Shown piece after piece: positions 33,662-40,884 of a stretch of 41,803 nucleotides of DNA. Source of the stretch: Thermoprotei archaeon (GTDB lineage Archaea; Thermoproteota; Thermoprotei_A; Sulfolobales; Acidilobaceae); contig JARJMZ020000020.1 in assembly GCA_029335875.2 (NCBI GenBank), positions 1-41,803 on the forward strand, read 5' to 3'. Both the position numbers and the translations under genes were made by a program. Numbering within the stretch: the first letter of the stretch is position 1; every line of letters starts with the position of its first letter. Below the pieces are notes generated by a model. That model saw nothing but the letters and a program-made list of their open reading frames with translations, did not search any database and had not been told where the DNA came from.

Positions 33662-34645
33662 TTGAGGCTAGGCTTCTTCGGCTTCGGAGCTATTGGTAGG
33701 CTTACAGCCAGGGTCGCCCTCGACAGGGGCTATGAGATCGCCGGCGTTGTAGATATTGACCCTAGGATTGCCGGCTTAGATGCTGGGGAAGTTCTCGGTC
33801 TCGGCGAGAAGCTTGGCGTGACTGTCTCCCCTAATGTTGAAGTCTTAAAAGATAGTGATGTCGTCGTGCACGCTACGGGCTCTTTCCTGGATAAGGTCTA
33901 CGACCAGTTGATCTCCATAGTTAACTTGGGGGTTGACGTTGTATCAACCTGTGAGACCCTAGCCTACCCATGGTATAGGTACCCGGTGCTTGCCAGGAGG
34001 CTTGACGAGGCCGCCAGAAGGTATAATGCTGCAGTCATAGGTACCGGGATAAACCCGGGGTTCCTCCTAGACACTCTAATTGTAACCCTCACAGCCCCCT
34101 TCAACATTGTTAAAGGCGTAAAGGCTGTCAGGAGCCTCAACGCCGCAACCAGGAGGGAGCCTTTCAGGAGAAAGATAGGCGTCGGAGAAGACCCTAAAAC
34201 CGTAGCCTACAAGCTAGAGAAAGGAGAGATTACAGGCCACGTGGGCTACGCGGAGTCAGTACTACTCGTAGCCGACGCTGCGGGGATACAGCTCGCCAGA
34301 GTCCATGAAGCCCAGGAGCCTGTAGCAGCAGAGGAGGACGTAGAATACGGGGGCATTAGAGTGCCTAAGGGATATAATAAGGGGATTAGAGGTTACGGGG
34401 CCGGCTACCTCGGAGAAAGGGAGGTAATAAGGATAGAGTTCCAAGCCTACGTCGGCGCGGAAGACTATGAAGAGATAACTATAGAAGGCAGAGACTACAC
34501 GGTAAAATGGAGGAGCACGGGAACCCCCGGAGACATGGGCACAGCATCCGTAGTGCTCGGCGTAGCCGAAACACTAGGAGGCTACGGGCCAGGCCTACTA
34601 ACCATGATAGACTTGCTCCCCTTCAGGCCCCCCATAAAACACTAA
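33662..34645 (+). CDS. DapB-like NAD(P)-dependent dehydrogenase (2,4-diaminopentanoate dehydrogenase family)
   Basis: About 327 residues. The N-terminal Rossmann motif is LGFFGFGAIGR, followed by VVHATGSFLD and STCETLAYPW, and the C-terminal domain contains GTGINPGFLLD and STGTPGDMGTASV, typical of dihydrodipicolinate reductase-like / diaminopentanoate dehydrogenases. The true substrate is unclear; lysine here is made via aminoadipate, so a DapB role is unlikely. The frame opens at GTG 33626, but TTG 33662 has GGTG at 33651-33654, giving the family N-terminus M-R-L-G-F-F-G. It shares a divergent promoter with the winged-helix gene. Confidence 0.78.
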   Translation: MRLGFFGFGAIGRLTARVALDRGYEIAGVVDIDPRIAGLDAGEVLGLGEKLGVTVSPNVEVLKDSDVVVHATGSFLDKVYDQLISIVNLGVDVVSTCETLAYPWYRYPVLARRLDEAARRYNAAVIGTGINPGFLLDTLIVTLTAPFNIVKGVKAVRSLNAATRREPFRRKIGVGEDPKTVAYKLEKGEITGHVGYAESVLLVADAAGIQLARVHEAQEPVAAEEDVEYGGIRVPKGYNKGIRGYGAGYLGEREVIRIEFQAYVGAEDYEEITIEGRDYTVKWRSTGTPGDMGTASVVLGVAETLGGYGPGLLTMIDLLPFRPPIKH

Positions 34646-34918
34646 CTCCACAGGCCTAGATCTAGGCGGCTTGCCCCCACGAGAAGGGGGCCTCCCCCTA
34701 CTACCAATTCTTTGAACGACAACCTCAAACCTAGGCCCCAACATCCACTCAGGCCTCCTCCTCACAACTACAATATAGCCTAGAGGCTTCAAATCCTCGC
34801 TAATAAGCTTAGCCATAAACCTCAAATGACCCTCGTCAGCCAGCGGGTGGGAAGCCATCTCCCTAAGCCTCTCGATCTCCTCCATAAACGGGGCCAACGC
34901 TCTATCCAAACGATACAA
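34598..34918 (-). CDS. Hypothetical protein, 106 aa, basic
   Basis: I do not recognise a family. The first 45 residues are helical (ALAPFMEEIERLREMASH, FMAKLISEDLKP), followed by beta-rich YIVVVRRRPEWMLGPRFEVVVQRI and a proline/arginine/glycine tail. It begins at TTG 34918, about 25 bp after TTTTAAC on the minus strand, which would make it leaderless. The tail overlaps the end of the convergent dehydrogenase gene by 48 nt, so the C-terminus may be shorter in evolution or the frame may be partly spurious. Confidence 0.5.
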   Translation of the reverse strand: MYRLDRALAPFMEEIERLREMASHPLADEGHLRFMAKLISEDLKPLGYIVVVRRRPEWMLGPRFEVVVQRIGSRGRPPSRGGKPPRSRPVELVFYGGPEGEQVYHG

Positions 34919-34936
34919 CCCAAACTAGACTGTTTT

Positions 34937-34983
34937 CTAGAGTTAAAATTTTTAGGGTTTTTGGTTAATATGGCTACTTAGAG
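34937..34983. repeat. 47-bp AT-rich repeat, copy 1
   Basis: This 47-bp segment, from CTAGAGTTAAAA to GGCTACTTAGAG, matches 41594-41640 at 34 of 47 positions by my hand alignment without gaps. It contains TATA-like sequence on both strands. It lies upstream of a leaderless minus-strand gene (34918) and about 150 bp before a structured element on the plus strand, so it may be a shared promoter. Confidence 0.45.
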
Positions 34984-35062
34984 ATACTTGAGAGCATCGT
35001 AGTGCTTGTGAGCTATGAGAACTCAGAGTTATTTTAAGGCTTCCACGCTATGTCTACTTCTA

Positions 35063-35185
35063 TGACAGGCTGTCAGAGGCGAGCGCAGGGCGGCCCCGTT
35101 GGTGCCAGCCTGCGGAGTCCCCAAAGGGCTGGAGGGGGAAGCCGGAGCCCAATACCATTGATATTGGGTTCCGGCGATCACTCGT
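35063..35185 (+). ncRNA. Two-hairpin structured element, copy 1 (candidate RNA family)
   Basis: Hairpin I: CCCC (35094-35097) with GGGG (35134-35137), an asymmetric internal loop (GTTGGTG against A), then CCAGCC (35105-35110) with GGCTGG (35127-35132). Hairpin II: 14 pairs, GCCGGAGCCCAATA (35141-35154) with TATTGGGTTCCGGC (35162-35175), loop CCATTGA, followed by GATCAC. A related element with the same layout is at 40885-41036. A TATA-like TTATTTTAAGG (35029-35039) precedes it by about 25-30 bp. The 5' part holds the inverted repeat TGACAG-G-CTGTCA (35063-35075). Ends are approximate. Copies could also be a small mobile element. Confidence 0.45.
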
Positions 35186-35333
35186 ATTTAGGAGCCTAAA
35201 TCGATGTTCATGTCTTAGATCAGGTTCTGGTTTAAGTGCTTTGCGGTAGAAGAGGAGATCGGTTGTTATAGTAAAATATTTAATTAGGCTTTTTAACTTT
35301 AGCGCTCTGAGAGATGCTAGGCGGGAATGTCGG

Positions 35334-35804
35334 GTGCTGCGCCGGGTTGTAATGCCTATAGTTATACTATTAATTTTAGTTGCAGCTTTACTATTTACTA
35401 TATCCTGGTTTAACAAGCTGGGGCTAGAGCTTGAGGGTCTTAATGTGGTTGTTTTTAAAGACCCGTTTTGTGGGTGTTGCGAGGAATACACTAAGTATCT
35501 TAAGGGGCTGGGGGCCCGCGTTGATGTGAGCAATGTGCCCAGTATAGAGTCTAAGCTGAGAGAGTTTCAGGTTCCCGAGAGTTTATGGTCGTGCCACATA
35601 ACGTTAGTAGGGGGATACATAGTTGTGGGCCACGTCCCGGCGGAGGCTATAGAGAAACTGTTGAGAGATAAACCTCCTATTAAAGGCATAAGCCTTCCAG
35701 GCATGCCTTCAGGCTCGCCTGGCATGCCCGGGTATAAGATGGGGCCATTCACTATATACAGTTTTAATAATAAGGGTGGGGTCGACGTTTACATGGTGAT
35801 TTAG
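35334..35804 (+). CDS. DUF411-family metal-binding protein with N-terminal anchor
   Basis: A 156-residue protein. After a hydrophobic N-terminal segment (about 7-25) comes VVVFKDPFCGCCEEYTKYL (C46-G-C-C49), then LWSCHITLVGGYIVVGHVP (C87, H88) and LPGMPSGSPGMPG. These are exactly the DUF411 motifs, linked to copper or other metal handling. The anchor places the domain outside the cytoplasmic membrane. The start GTG 35334 is uncertain; ATG 35352 is possible. TTTTTAAC (35290-35297) is a likely TATA box. The structured element ends about 150 bp upstream. Confidence 0.85.
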   Translation: MLRRVVMPIVILLILVAALLFTISWFNKLGLELEGLNVVVFKDPFCGCCEEYTKYLKGLGARVDVSNVPSIESKLREFQVPESLWSCHITLVGGYIVVGHVPAEAIEKLLRDKPPIKGISLPGMPSGSPGMPGYKMGPFTIYSFNNKGGVDVYMVI

Positions 35805-35916
35805 AGTTTAACTGCTCCCAGCAGGCTAAAGCTTCTCTACGTCTATAACGGGGCCTATCTAGCCTCTTCCAAACATAAGATATTAGCTTTAGCGGTTACA
35901 GTTTTATCGGCGGAAG

Positions 35917-36291
35917 GTGTTAGGGTTGTTTTGGGGTTTGAAGCCTGAGGAGGCTGTTAAAATGCTTAGGAGGCTTGGGGTTTCTATTGAGGAGGTTAAC
36001 GCTGTTAGGGTTACTGTTGAGGTTGAAGACGGCTCTAGGATAGTTATCGATAACCCCACTCAAGCCCTCATCGTAAAGTCTAGGGATCAGCCTCCGATAA
36101 TAATGGTTATGGGGGAGCATAAGACTGAGAAGCCTGGGGCTCCCGAGGCCCCCCACTATACCGAGGATGACGTCAGGCTTGTGGCTGAGCAGGCTGGAGT
36201 AAGCCTTGAAGAAGCTAGGAGGGCTTTAGAGGAGACTGGGGGCGATATAGCGGCCGCTATAGTTAGGCTAGCTGAGAGGCGTGCCTCTTAG
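35917..36291 (+). CDS. Nascent polypeptide-associated complex protein (archaeal NAC)
   Basis: A 124-residue protein. The NAC domain is about 8-68 (VKMLRRLGVSIEEVNAVRVTVEVEDGSRIVIDNP, with hydrophobic beta strands), and a UBA domain is about 80-120 (TEDDVRLVAEQAGVSLEEARRALEETGGDIAAAIVRL). Archaeal NAC homodimers bind ribosomes and shield nascent chains. The first codon is GTG 35917; TTG 35926, 6 nt after AGGTG (35915-35919), fits the pattern of other genes here. The end overlaps the convergent regulator gene by 29 nt. Confidence 0.92.
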   Translation: MLGLFWGLKPEEAVKMLRRLGVSIEEVNAVRVTVEVEDGSRIVIDNPTQALIVKSRDQPPIIMVMGEHKTEKPGAPEAPHYTEDDVRLVAEQAGVSLEEARRALEETGGDIAAAIVRLAERRAS

Positions 36292-36991
36292 CCACAGTTC
36301 TTAACATGTCTTTGAGCTCCCCCACATCCTTAGCTAAGCTTAGTATTAGGGGTATGCCTTCTCTCCTCGCTAGCTCCACAGCTAGGGGGTCTACATTGCT
36401 CTGAGGCCCATGTATTACAACTATGTTAGGCTTAACAGGAGCTACCCTCACCGCCACCATGGGGCTCCTCCCGGCCTGGACTCTAGTGAATATTATAGCT
36501 CTCTCCGGCGTGGCCCCGAATAGTATTGAGAACTGTATGCCGCTCAGCGATAGTATTGCGTTGATGCTGTCAACTATAGTGTAGCCGTAGACGAGCCTGT
36601 GGCTCTTAACTTCAGGGTTGAGATGTATACCCTTCACTGTCTCAATAAACTCCTCGAACGTGAGAGGCTTCTCAAACTCCACCATGTCTATGACAACCCC
36701 CGGCACTATGCCGAGGCTCGCAGCCATAGAGGAGACCTTCTTCCAACCCCTCAGCCTGTCTATTTCTAGCAGGCACTTAACATATCTTTGTATAAACCCG
36801 GCCCCCGGCATCCTCCGCCCCTTCTCATAGTCACTTATAACGCTAGGAGATACCCCCATAGACTTAGCCATTTCAGCCTGGCTCGCCTCGAAATACTCCC
36901 TCCACTTCTTAAGACTATGCGAGGGGTTCTCGCTGAGAACTATATCTCCAGCTATCCTCCTACCTATAAGTTTCACAACATAATCCTCCAA
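36263..36991 (-). CDS. XRE-type HTH transcriptional regulator (archaeal COG1709-like)
   Basis: A 242-residue protein. The helix-turn-helix is about residues 28-62 (LKKWREYFEASQAEMAKSMGVSPSVISDYEKGRR). The C-terminal part (about 105-240) is a conserved alpha/beta domain (YTIVDSINAILSLSG, NIVVIHGPQSNVDPLAVELARREGIPLILS) seen in archaeal regulators of unknown ligand. It is convergent with NAC, and its start lies about 130 bp before tRNA-Pro on the opposite strand. Confidence 0.85.
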   Translation of the reverse strand: MEDYVVKLIGRRIAGDIVLSENPSHSLKKWREYFEASQAEMAKSMGVSPSVISDYEKGRRMPGAGFIQRYVKCLLEIDRLRGWKKVSSMAASLGIVPGVVIDMVEFEKPLTFEEFIETVKGIHLNPEVKSHRLVYGYTIVDSINAILSLSGIQFSILFGATPERAIIFTRVQAGRSPMVAVRVAPVKPNIVVIHGPQSNVDPLAVELARREGIPLILSLAKDVGELKDMLRTVAKRHASQLA

Positions 36992-37119
36992 GACTAGGAA
37001 ACCCCTCAGTCACCGGGTTAGCCCAGCTAATATAAATATTTTAAGTCAAGGGGTCAACTGAGGTTTAACATAGGCCCTTTTAAGGTTTATTAGGATCCCT
37101 CTTAGCCTTATCGCTTGGA

Positions 37120-37229
37120 GGGCCCGTAGTCTAGCCTGGCTAGGATGCGGGGTACGCGCCGAGGACTAATTCCCGGGCGCCCGACTCGGGTCCCCGTGGT
37201 CCCGGGTTCAAATCCCGGCGGGCCCACCA
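37120..37229 (+). tRNA. tRNA-Pro (anticodon CGG) with a non-canonical intron
   Basis: The acceptor stem is GGGCCCG (37120-37126) with CGGGCCC (37219-37225), discriminator A, CCA encoded. D stem GUCU/GGAU, T stem CCGGG/CCCGG with TTCAAAT. The anticodon stem is CGGGG (37148-37152) with CCCCG (37192-37196), leaving 39 nt in the loop. Removing 32 nt (37154-37185) gives loop U-U-C-G-G-G-U, the classic tRNA-Pro loop with G37. The mature tRNA is 75 nt plus CCA. Confidence 0.92.
37154..37185 (+). other. tRNA-Pro intron at position 32/33
   Basis: Placed by the bulge-helix-bulge rule. CGGG (37148-37151) pairs with CCCG (37180-37183) as the central 4-bp helix; the 3-nt bulges are G-T^A (37152-37154) and A-C^T (37184-37186), each cut after the second base. 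The inside of the intron is itself paired (CGC/GCG, CCG and GGA/TCC). This site is not the usual 37/38. Confidence 0.75.
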
Positions 37230-37276
37230 ACGCTTTTCACCTTTCCCCTCTAAAACAGGGTTTAGGGGTGTTAGCC

Positions 37277-38101
37277 TTGTCTCTGGACTCTATATTATCT
37301 ACTTTGGCTGGCATGCTTAGAGGCGCTCCTGAAGCTTTAAAGGGGAGGGTTCTTAAAGGTCTGTTGAGGTCTGCTTACAAGGATGACTTAACCATGGTTT
37401 ACCATTATATTTCAATGTTATCAGAAGATTACCATGGTGTCAGCCTCCCATATAAGGCTGACGGCTTCTATAAAACCTACAGAGACAAGCCTAGCATAAC
37501 TCTACCGGAACCATACGCTAAAACTGGTGTAGACGTCCTCGAGGCTATAAAGTCTAGGAGGAGTAGGAGGAAGTACTCTAGGAGACCCTTAAGCCTCGCC
37601 GAGGTGGCAACCCTACTATATTATACTGTTGGAATTGTTGGGAGAGCGTGGTGGGGAGGGCCTAGAAGAGTCTACCCTAGTGCCGGCGCCCTCCAGCCCG
37701 TGGAGGCTTACTTGTCGGCTTCAAGGGTTGAGGGGCTGGAGCAGGGGCTCTACCATTACAACCCGGGGGAGCACTCCCTCGAGCTCCTGAAGAAGGGTGA
37801 CTATGGCTTAGAGCTGGCCAGCATAGCCCTAGATCAGGAGCATGTGGGGGAAGCCCCGGCATGCATAATACTAACCATAGTCTATAGGAGGACAGCCTCA
37901 AAATACGGGCTGAGAAGCTACAAGTACTCACACCTCGACGCGGGCTTCGCCTCGCAGAATATATATCTCGTTGCTGAAGCTTTAAACCTGGCAACAGTGG
38001 CTGTGGGAGCATACTATGATGAGGAGCTATGCAAACTCCTAGAAATAGACTGCGAAGAAGAAATGCCCGCACTAATGTTCCCCATAGGGGGGAGGGCGTA
38101 G
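37277..38101 (+). CDS. SagB-type nitroreductase-family oxidoreductase
   Basis: About 274 residues. The nitroreductase FMN-binding pattern SRRSRRKYSRRPLSLAEVATLLYYTVGI is followed by YPSAGALQPVEAYL, the SagB-type signature, and a C-terminal SYKYSHLDAGFASQNIYLVAEALNLATVAVGAYYDE. SagB proteins are FMN oxidoreductases; those in peptide-toxin clusters dehydrogenate azolines, but stand-alone archaeal ones have unknown substrates. The open frame extends back into tRNA-Pro (37145), which is an artefact; TTG 37277 has GGGGTG (37265-37270) 6 nt upstream. Confidence 0.85.
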   Translation: MSLDSILSTLAGMLRGAPEALKGRVLKGLLRSAYKDDLTMVYHYISMLSEDYHGVSLPYKADGFYKTYRDKPSITLPEPYAKTGVDVLEAIKSRRSRRKYSRRPLSLAEVATLLYYTVGIVGRAWWGGPRRVYPSAGALQPVEAYLSASRVEGLEQGLYHYNPGEHSLELLKKGDYGLELASIALDQEHVGEAPACIILTIVYRRTASKYGLRSYKYSHLDAGFASQNIYLVAEALNLATVAVGAYYDEELCKLLEIDCEEEMPALMFPIGGRA

Positions 38102-38190
38102 CCATTAAGCCTCTAAGCCGGTGGAACCCCCGATCATCTATACTCCAACATTTAAACGCAGACTAGATCATAGGGGAAAGGCGGTTACAG

Positions 38191-38526
38191 ATGGAGGGAT
38201 ACAAGGAGATTTGGAACGCTGAAGAAGTGGCCAAGCTAATGTCGGAGGGGGCCTTGATAATAGATGTGAGGGCGGAACAAGCATATCACAAAGAACACAT
38301 ACCTGGAGCCATAAACATACCTTTAGCTAAGATAGAAGAGGCTATGAAAGACATACCTAGAGATAAAACTATAGTAGTCTACTGTGGGAGCGTGGAGTGC
38401 ACGATGTCATACATGGCTTCTAGGAAGCTTGCAGCCTCGGGATATGAGAACGTATACAGGTATACCCCCGGGATTAAGGGATGGAAAGAATCCGGGTTCA
38501 AGGCGGAGTCCAGCATCCTCCAATAA
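38191..38526 (+). CDS. Rhodanese-domain protein (single domain)
   Basis: A 111-residue single rhodanese domain: LIIDVRAEQAYHKEHIPGAINIPL near the middle and the active-site loop VVYCGSVECTMSYMA, with C65 the probable persulfide cysteine and C70 a second thiol in the loop. The final GIKGWKESGF is typical. It transfers sulfane sulfur, for example for sulfur trafficking. It lies between the nitroreductase and a DtxR-like regulator. The message may start from its own promoter (CATTTAAACGC, 38148-38158). Confidence 0.9.
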   Translation: MEGYKEIWNAEEVAKLMSEGALIIDVRAEQAYHKEHIPGAINIPLAKIEEAMKDIPRDKTIVVYCGSVECTMSYMASRKLAASGYENVYRYTPGIKGWKESGFKAESSILQ

Positions 38527-38646
38527 CGGGTTAGCTAAGCTAACCTCCATCGCGGAATTCAAGTTTCTCCACTGGTTTACGAGGCCTTACTGGTATAGAA
38601 CATGGAGGCTCTCATGTATCTTTTTAAATGTTGACATTTAATTATC

Positions 38647-38656
38647 TACCCGGGTA
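38647..38656. promoter_or_regulatory. Palindromic operator candidate TACCCGGGTA
   Basis: A perfect 10-bp palindrome lying about 25-30 bp after the TATA-like CTTTTTAAATG (38617-38627), on or next to the transcription start and about 30 bp before the DtxR-like gene. AATT flanks extend the dyad roughly (AATTATC...GTAAATT). A repressor bound here would block transcription, which fits autoregulation by the metal-type regulator downstream. Confidence 0.45.
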
Positions 38657-38685
38657 AATTAGATATTGAGCCTGTGGTGGTTTGG

Positions 38686-39180
38686 TTGAGCCAGGCTGTC
38701 GCCGTGAGCCTGATGGTTGAACTTAAATATCTCAGAGCCGTGTTCGTGCTGGGAGGGTGCCCGGGTAGAGGTGGCTATGTGAGGTTTTCCGATATATCTA
38801 GAGTGCTTGAAGTGGCGGCCCCCACGGTTAGCATTATGGTTAGGAAGCTGGAGGAGAGGGGTTTATTAAAGGTTGAGCCTAAGGTGGGCGTCATACTAAC
38901 TTGGAAGGGCTTGGAGACCCTCGCCGAACACTGCTGGAAGAGGGTTATCCTAGACACTGCCCTGGAGAAACTCGGAGTCCCAGAAGTAGATAGGAGGAGG
39001 TTTATAGAAAAGGTTAGTGTGGTAATAGACGTGGATGCCGCTAGGAAACTCTGGGATTGCCTGGGGAGGCCTGGGAGGTGCCCTCGCGGGCTCCCCATTA
39101 TAGACATCAACGATAAAGAGAAGCTTGTCGAGTGGGTTAAGCTATGCTGTGAGAATATTGAGCCTAGCGGGGGCGTTTAA
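38686..39180 (+). CDS. DtxR/MntR-like winged-helix regulator
   Basis: About 164 residues. The winged helix (VRFSDISRVLEVAAPTVSIMVRKLEERGLLKVEPKVGVILTWKGLETLAEH) and the following dimerisation helices match DtxR/MntR-type metal-dependent repressors. Cysteines and histidine (GGCPGRG, HCW, DCLGRPGRC, LCCEN) could bind metal. The frame opens at GTG 38674; TTG 38686 follows GGTGG (38676-38680) and is preferred. The palindrome upstream suggests self-regulation. Which metal or ligand is sensed is unknown. Confidence 0.78.
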   Translation: MSQAVAVSLMVELKYLRAVFVLGGCPGRGGYVRFSDISRVLEVAAPTVSIMVRKLEERGLLKVEPKVGVILTWKGLETLAEHCWKRVILDTALEKLGVPEVDRRRFIEKVSVVIDVDAARKLWDCLGRPGRCPRGLPIIDINDKEKLVEWVKLCCENIEPSGGV

Positions 39181-39256
39181 AGAAAGCTTTAGGATAAAAG
39201 GGGGTTAAAAGGAGTTTAGAGTTGTGTGGGGGTATACGCGTGCTAGGCCGATAGCT

Positions 39257-39943
39257 TTATTTGGGGTGCTCTTCTCCCGGGGTGGCTGCCTTGCTTGGCG
39301 CTATCTTCTCGAAGCTGGGTAGTTCGGGGAACGCTTCTTTGAGCCTCTGCTCGGCCACTATGCTGGCGTCTCTCAGTATCTTCTGAGCTTCCTCGGTGAC
39401 ATAGGTAGACTCCAGGGCTATGGGCGCCTGGGTTGTGGCTTGCATTAGGGCTACTTGTAGGTTCTCGTCAACCTCTATTAGTTCGGCGAACACGTCTGGC
39501 ATCATGCCCTTTATGTATCCCGTTACTTGCCTTAAAGCTACTATTGCCGGGGCCAGGTTTGCCTGGACGTCCCCGAATATTACGGCGGTTTCAAGCCTTA
39601 GCTTAACTCTCTCGAGGGAGTATCTAACAGTCATTATTACCCTGGCCATCTTCCTGACTTCCGCTACTTCAGTGGCGTACATGGCTGCCTTGTTCTTATC
39701 ACCCTCAACTAGGGAGTTGACCACTTTCTCGAAGAGCATTTTATCGTAAGACTGTAGCCTCGCGAGGCTGTAGTCTAGCTTGTTTATCTGAGCTCCTATC
39801 TTGTAGAGGGCGCCGACTATCTGTTGCTTGGCTGGCGGGGGCGGGCTTATGAACTCCCTTATCCTCCTTGATATGCTAGCCTCCTCTTCAGGCCCGCTCC
39901 ATTTCTTAGCCCACTCTTCGGCCTTGCTCATGTAGGGCACCAC
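39257..39943 (-). CDS. cdvB: ESCRT-III-like division protein (CdvB paralogue)
   Basis: A 228-residue, strongly helical, charged protein with the Snf7/ESCRT-III pattern: QQIVGALYKIGAQINKLDYSLARLQSYDKMLFEKVV, then VAEVRKMARVIMTVRYSLERVKLRLETA and a long helix. It lacks a C-terminal winged-helix domain, so it is closer to CdvB1/B2 than to full CdvB. The proline-rich end FPELPSFEKIAP resembles a MIM2-type motif for CdvC binding (inference). It polymerises at the division site. ATG 39943 or 39931 may be the start. It is divergent from cdvA. Confidence 0.85.
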   Translation of the reverse strand: MVPYMSKAEEWAKKWSGPEEEASISRRIREFISPPPPAKQQIVGALYKIGAQINKLDYSLARLQSYDKMLFEKVVNSLVEGDKNKAAMYATEVAEVRKMARVIMTVRYSLERVKLRLETAVIFGDVQANLAPAIVALRQVTGYIKGMMPDVFAELIEVDENLQVALMQATTQAPIALESTYVTEEAQKILRDASIVAEQRLKEAFPELPSFEKIAPSKAATPGEEHPK

Positions 39944-40009
39944 AAGCTAGTAGCTGTATAGAGAGGCTTAACAGAAGTTAGGCTTGTAGTATAGAGGCTT
40001 CCACCCTAT

Positions 40010-40019
40010 ATATACAGTG
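40010..40019 (-). promoter_or_regulatory. TATA box in the divergent cdv promoter region
   Basis: On the minus strand CTGTATATATAGG (about 40007-40019) is a strong TATA-like box, 65-75 bp upstream of the cdvB-type start, giving a leader of 40-50 nt. The plus-strand cdvA gene begins 40 bp further, so the two division genes may share regulation. Confidence 0.5.
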
Positions 40020-40056
40020 TTACCCACACAATTCCAGGAATTGGGGGGTGTATGGT

Positions 40057-40782
40057 TTGAGCTTAAGGGTTGAAGTTGTATCACACCTTGTCGGCCAAGA
40101 AGTTGAAGATTCTTATGGGAGGGTCCTGGGCGTCCTAGTGAGCTTTAACAGTGATGTGAACGGTAATGTCAGGTCTATAGAAGTTAAAGTAGCTGATAAG
40201 GGTTTGGAGAGCGTGGAAGGGGACAGGCTTCAAGTTACAGATGGGAAACTCACAATAATCCCCGAGTGGAAATATGAGGCCCTCAAAGTCATAGAAGCTC
40301 TAGACAGAGCATATAGGAGGAGGAGGGCACTGGAAACTTTAACCTCAGGCTCTGACATTCCGGGTGAGATAGTTGAAAACCTCAAGAGGGTGTTAAACGA
40401 GGAGATAAAGAACCTCAAGATCAGAGCTGAAAAAGTAGGGAGAATGATCAAAGACAGGCTAGCAACAATAGAAGATGAAAGCCTCCACATATCCAAAGCC
40501 ATCGTAGACATACAAACCCTATACTTCAGCGGAGAAGTGGGGGAGAAGAGCTACACGCAAAGCATGAACCACCTAAAGAAATTGAGAGAGAAACTAATAG
40601 AGGAAAAGAACGACGCCAAGAAAACACTAGACAAGCTGGAGAAAACAGTGGAAGCCGCTATAACACAACAGCCAATCCAGAAAACAATAGCACAACAAGA
40701 ACAAAAACAGCAACCACAACCCCAGAAACAAGACACACAGCAAACACCGGTCCCGGTAGTAGTCAAAGTAGAGGAGGCTTAG
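40057..40782 (+). CDS. cdvA: Cell division protein CdvA
   Basis: About 241 residues. The N-terminal PRC-barrel-like part (VGQEVEDSYGRVLGVLVSFNSDVNGNVRSIEVKV) is followed by a long coiled coil (about 75-200) and a Gln-rich linker (QQPIQKTIAQQEQKQQPQPQ). The C-terminal TPVPVVVKVEEA resembles the peptide by which CdvA recruits ESCRT-III (inference). CdvA is the first crenarchaeal division protein to mark midcell. GTG 40048 opens the frame; TTG 40057 has GGGGGGTG (40043-40050) at 6-nt spacing and is preferred. No cdvC is in the window. Confidence 0.82.
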   Translation: MSLRVEVVSHLVGQEVEDSYGRVLGVLVSFNSDVNGNVRSIEVKVADKGLESVEGDRLQVTDGKLTIIPEWKYEALKVIEALDRAYRRRRALETLTSGSDIPGEIVENLKRVLNEEIKNLKIRAEKVGRMIKDRLATIEDESLHISKAIVDIQTLYFSGEVGEKSYTQSMNHLKKLREKLIEEKNDAKKTLDKLEKTVEAAITQQPIQKTIAQQEQKQQPQPQKQDTQQTPVPVVVKVEEA

Positions 40783-40884
40783 AGAAGATATAGTCATAGC
40801 TTAGGCTAAACCCTAAACCGGGAGCGTGCTTTATACCCCTCACAGCTCCTGATCAACACCTTTTAAAGCACTGGCTTCAAACCA

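Noticed and set aside
35060..35533. 157-codon minus-strand open frame
   Set aside because: It runs antisense through the two-hairpin element and the start of the DUF411 gene; its sequence follows the RNA-like pairing and has no protein family features.
37145..37276. Long N-terminal extension of the SagB-type gene
   Set aside because: It lies inside tRNA-Pro; TTG 37277 with its own ribosome-binding site is the likely start.
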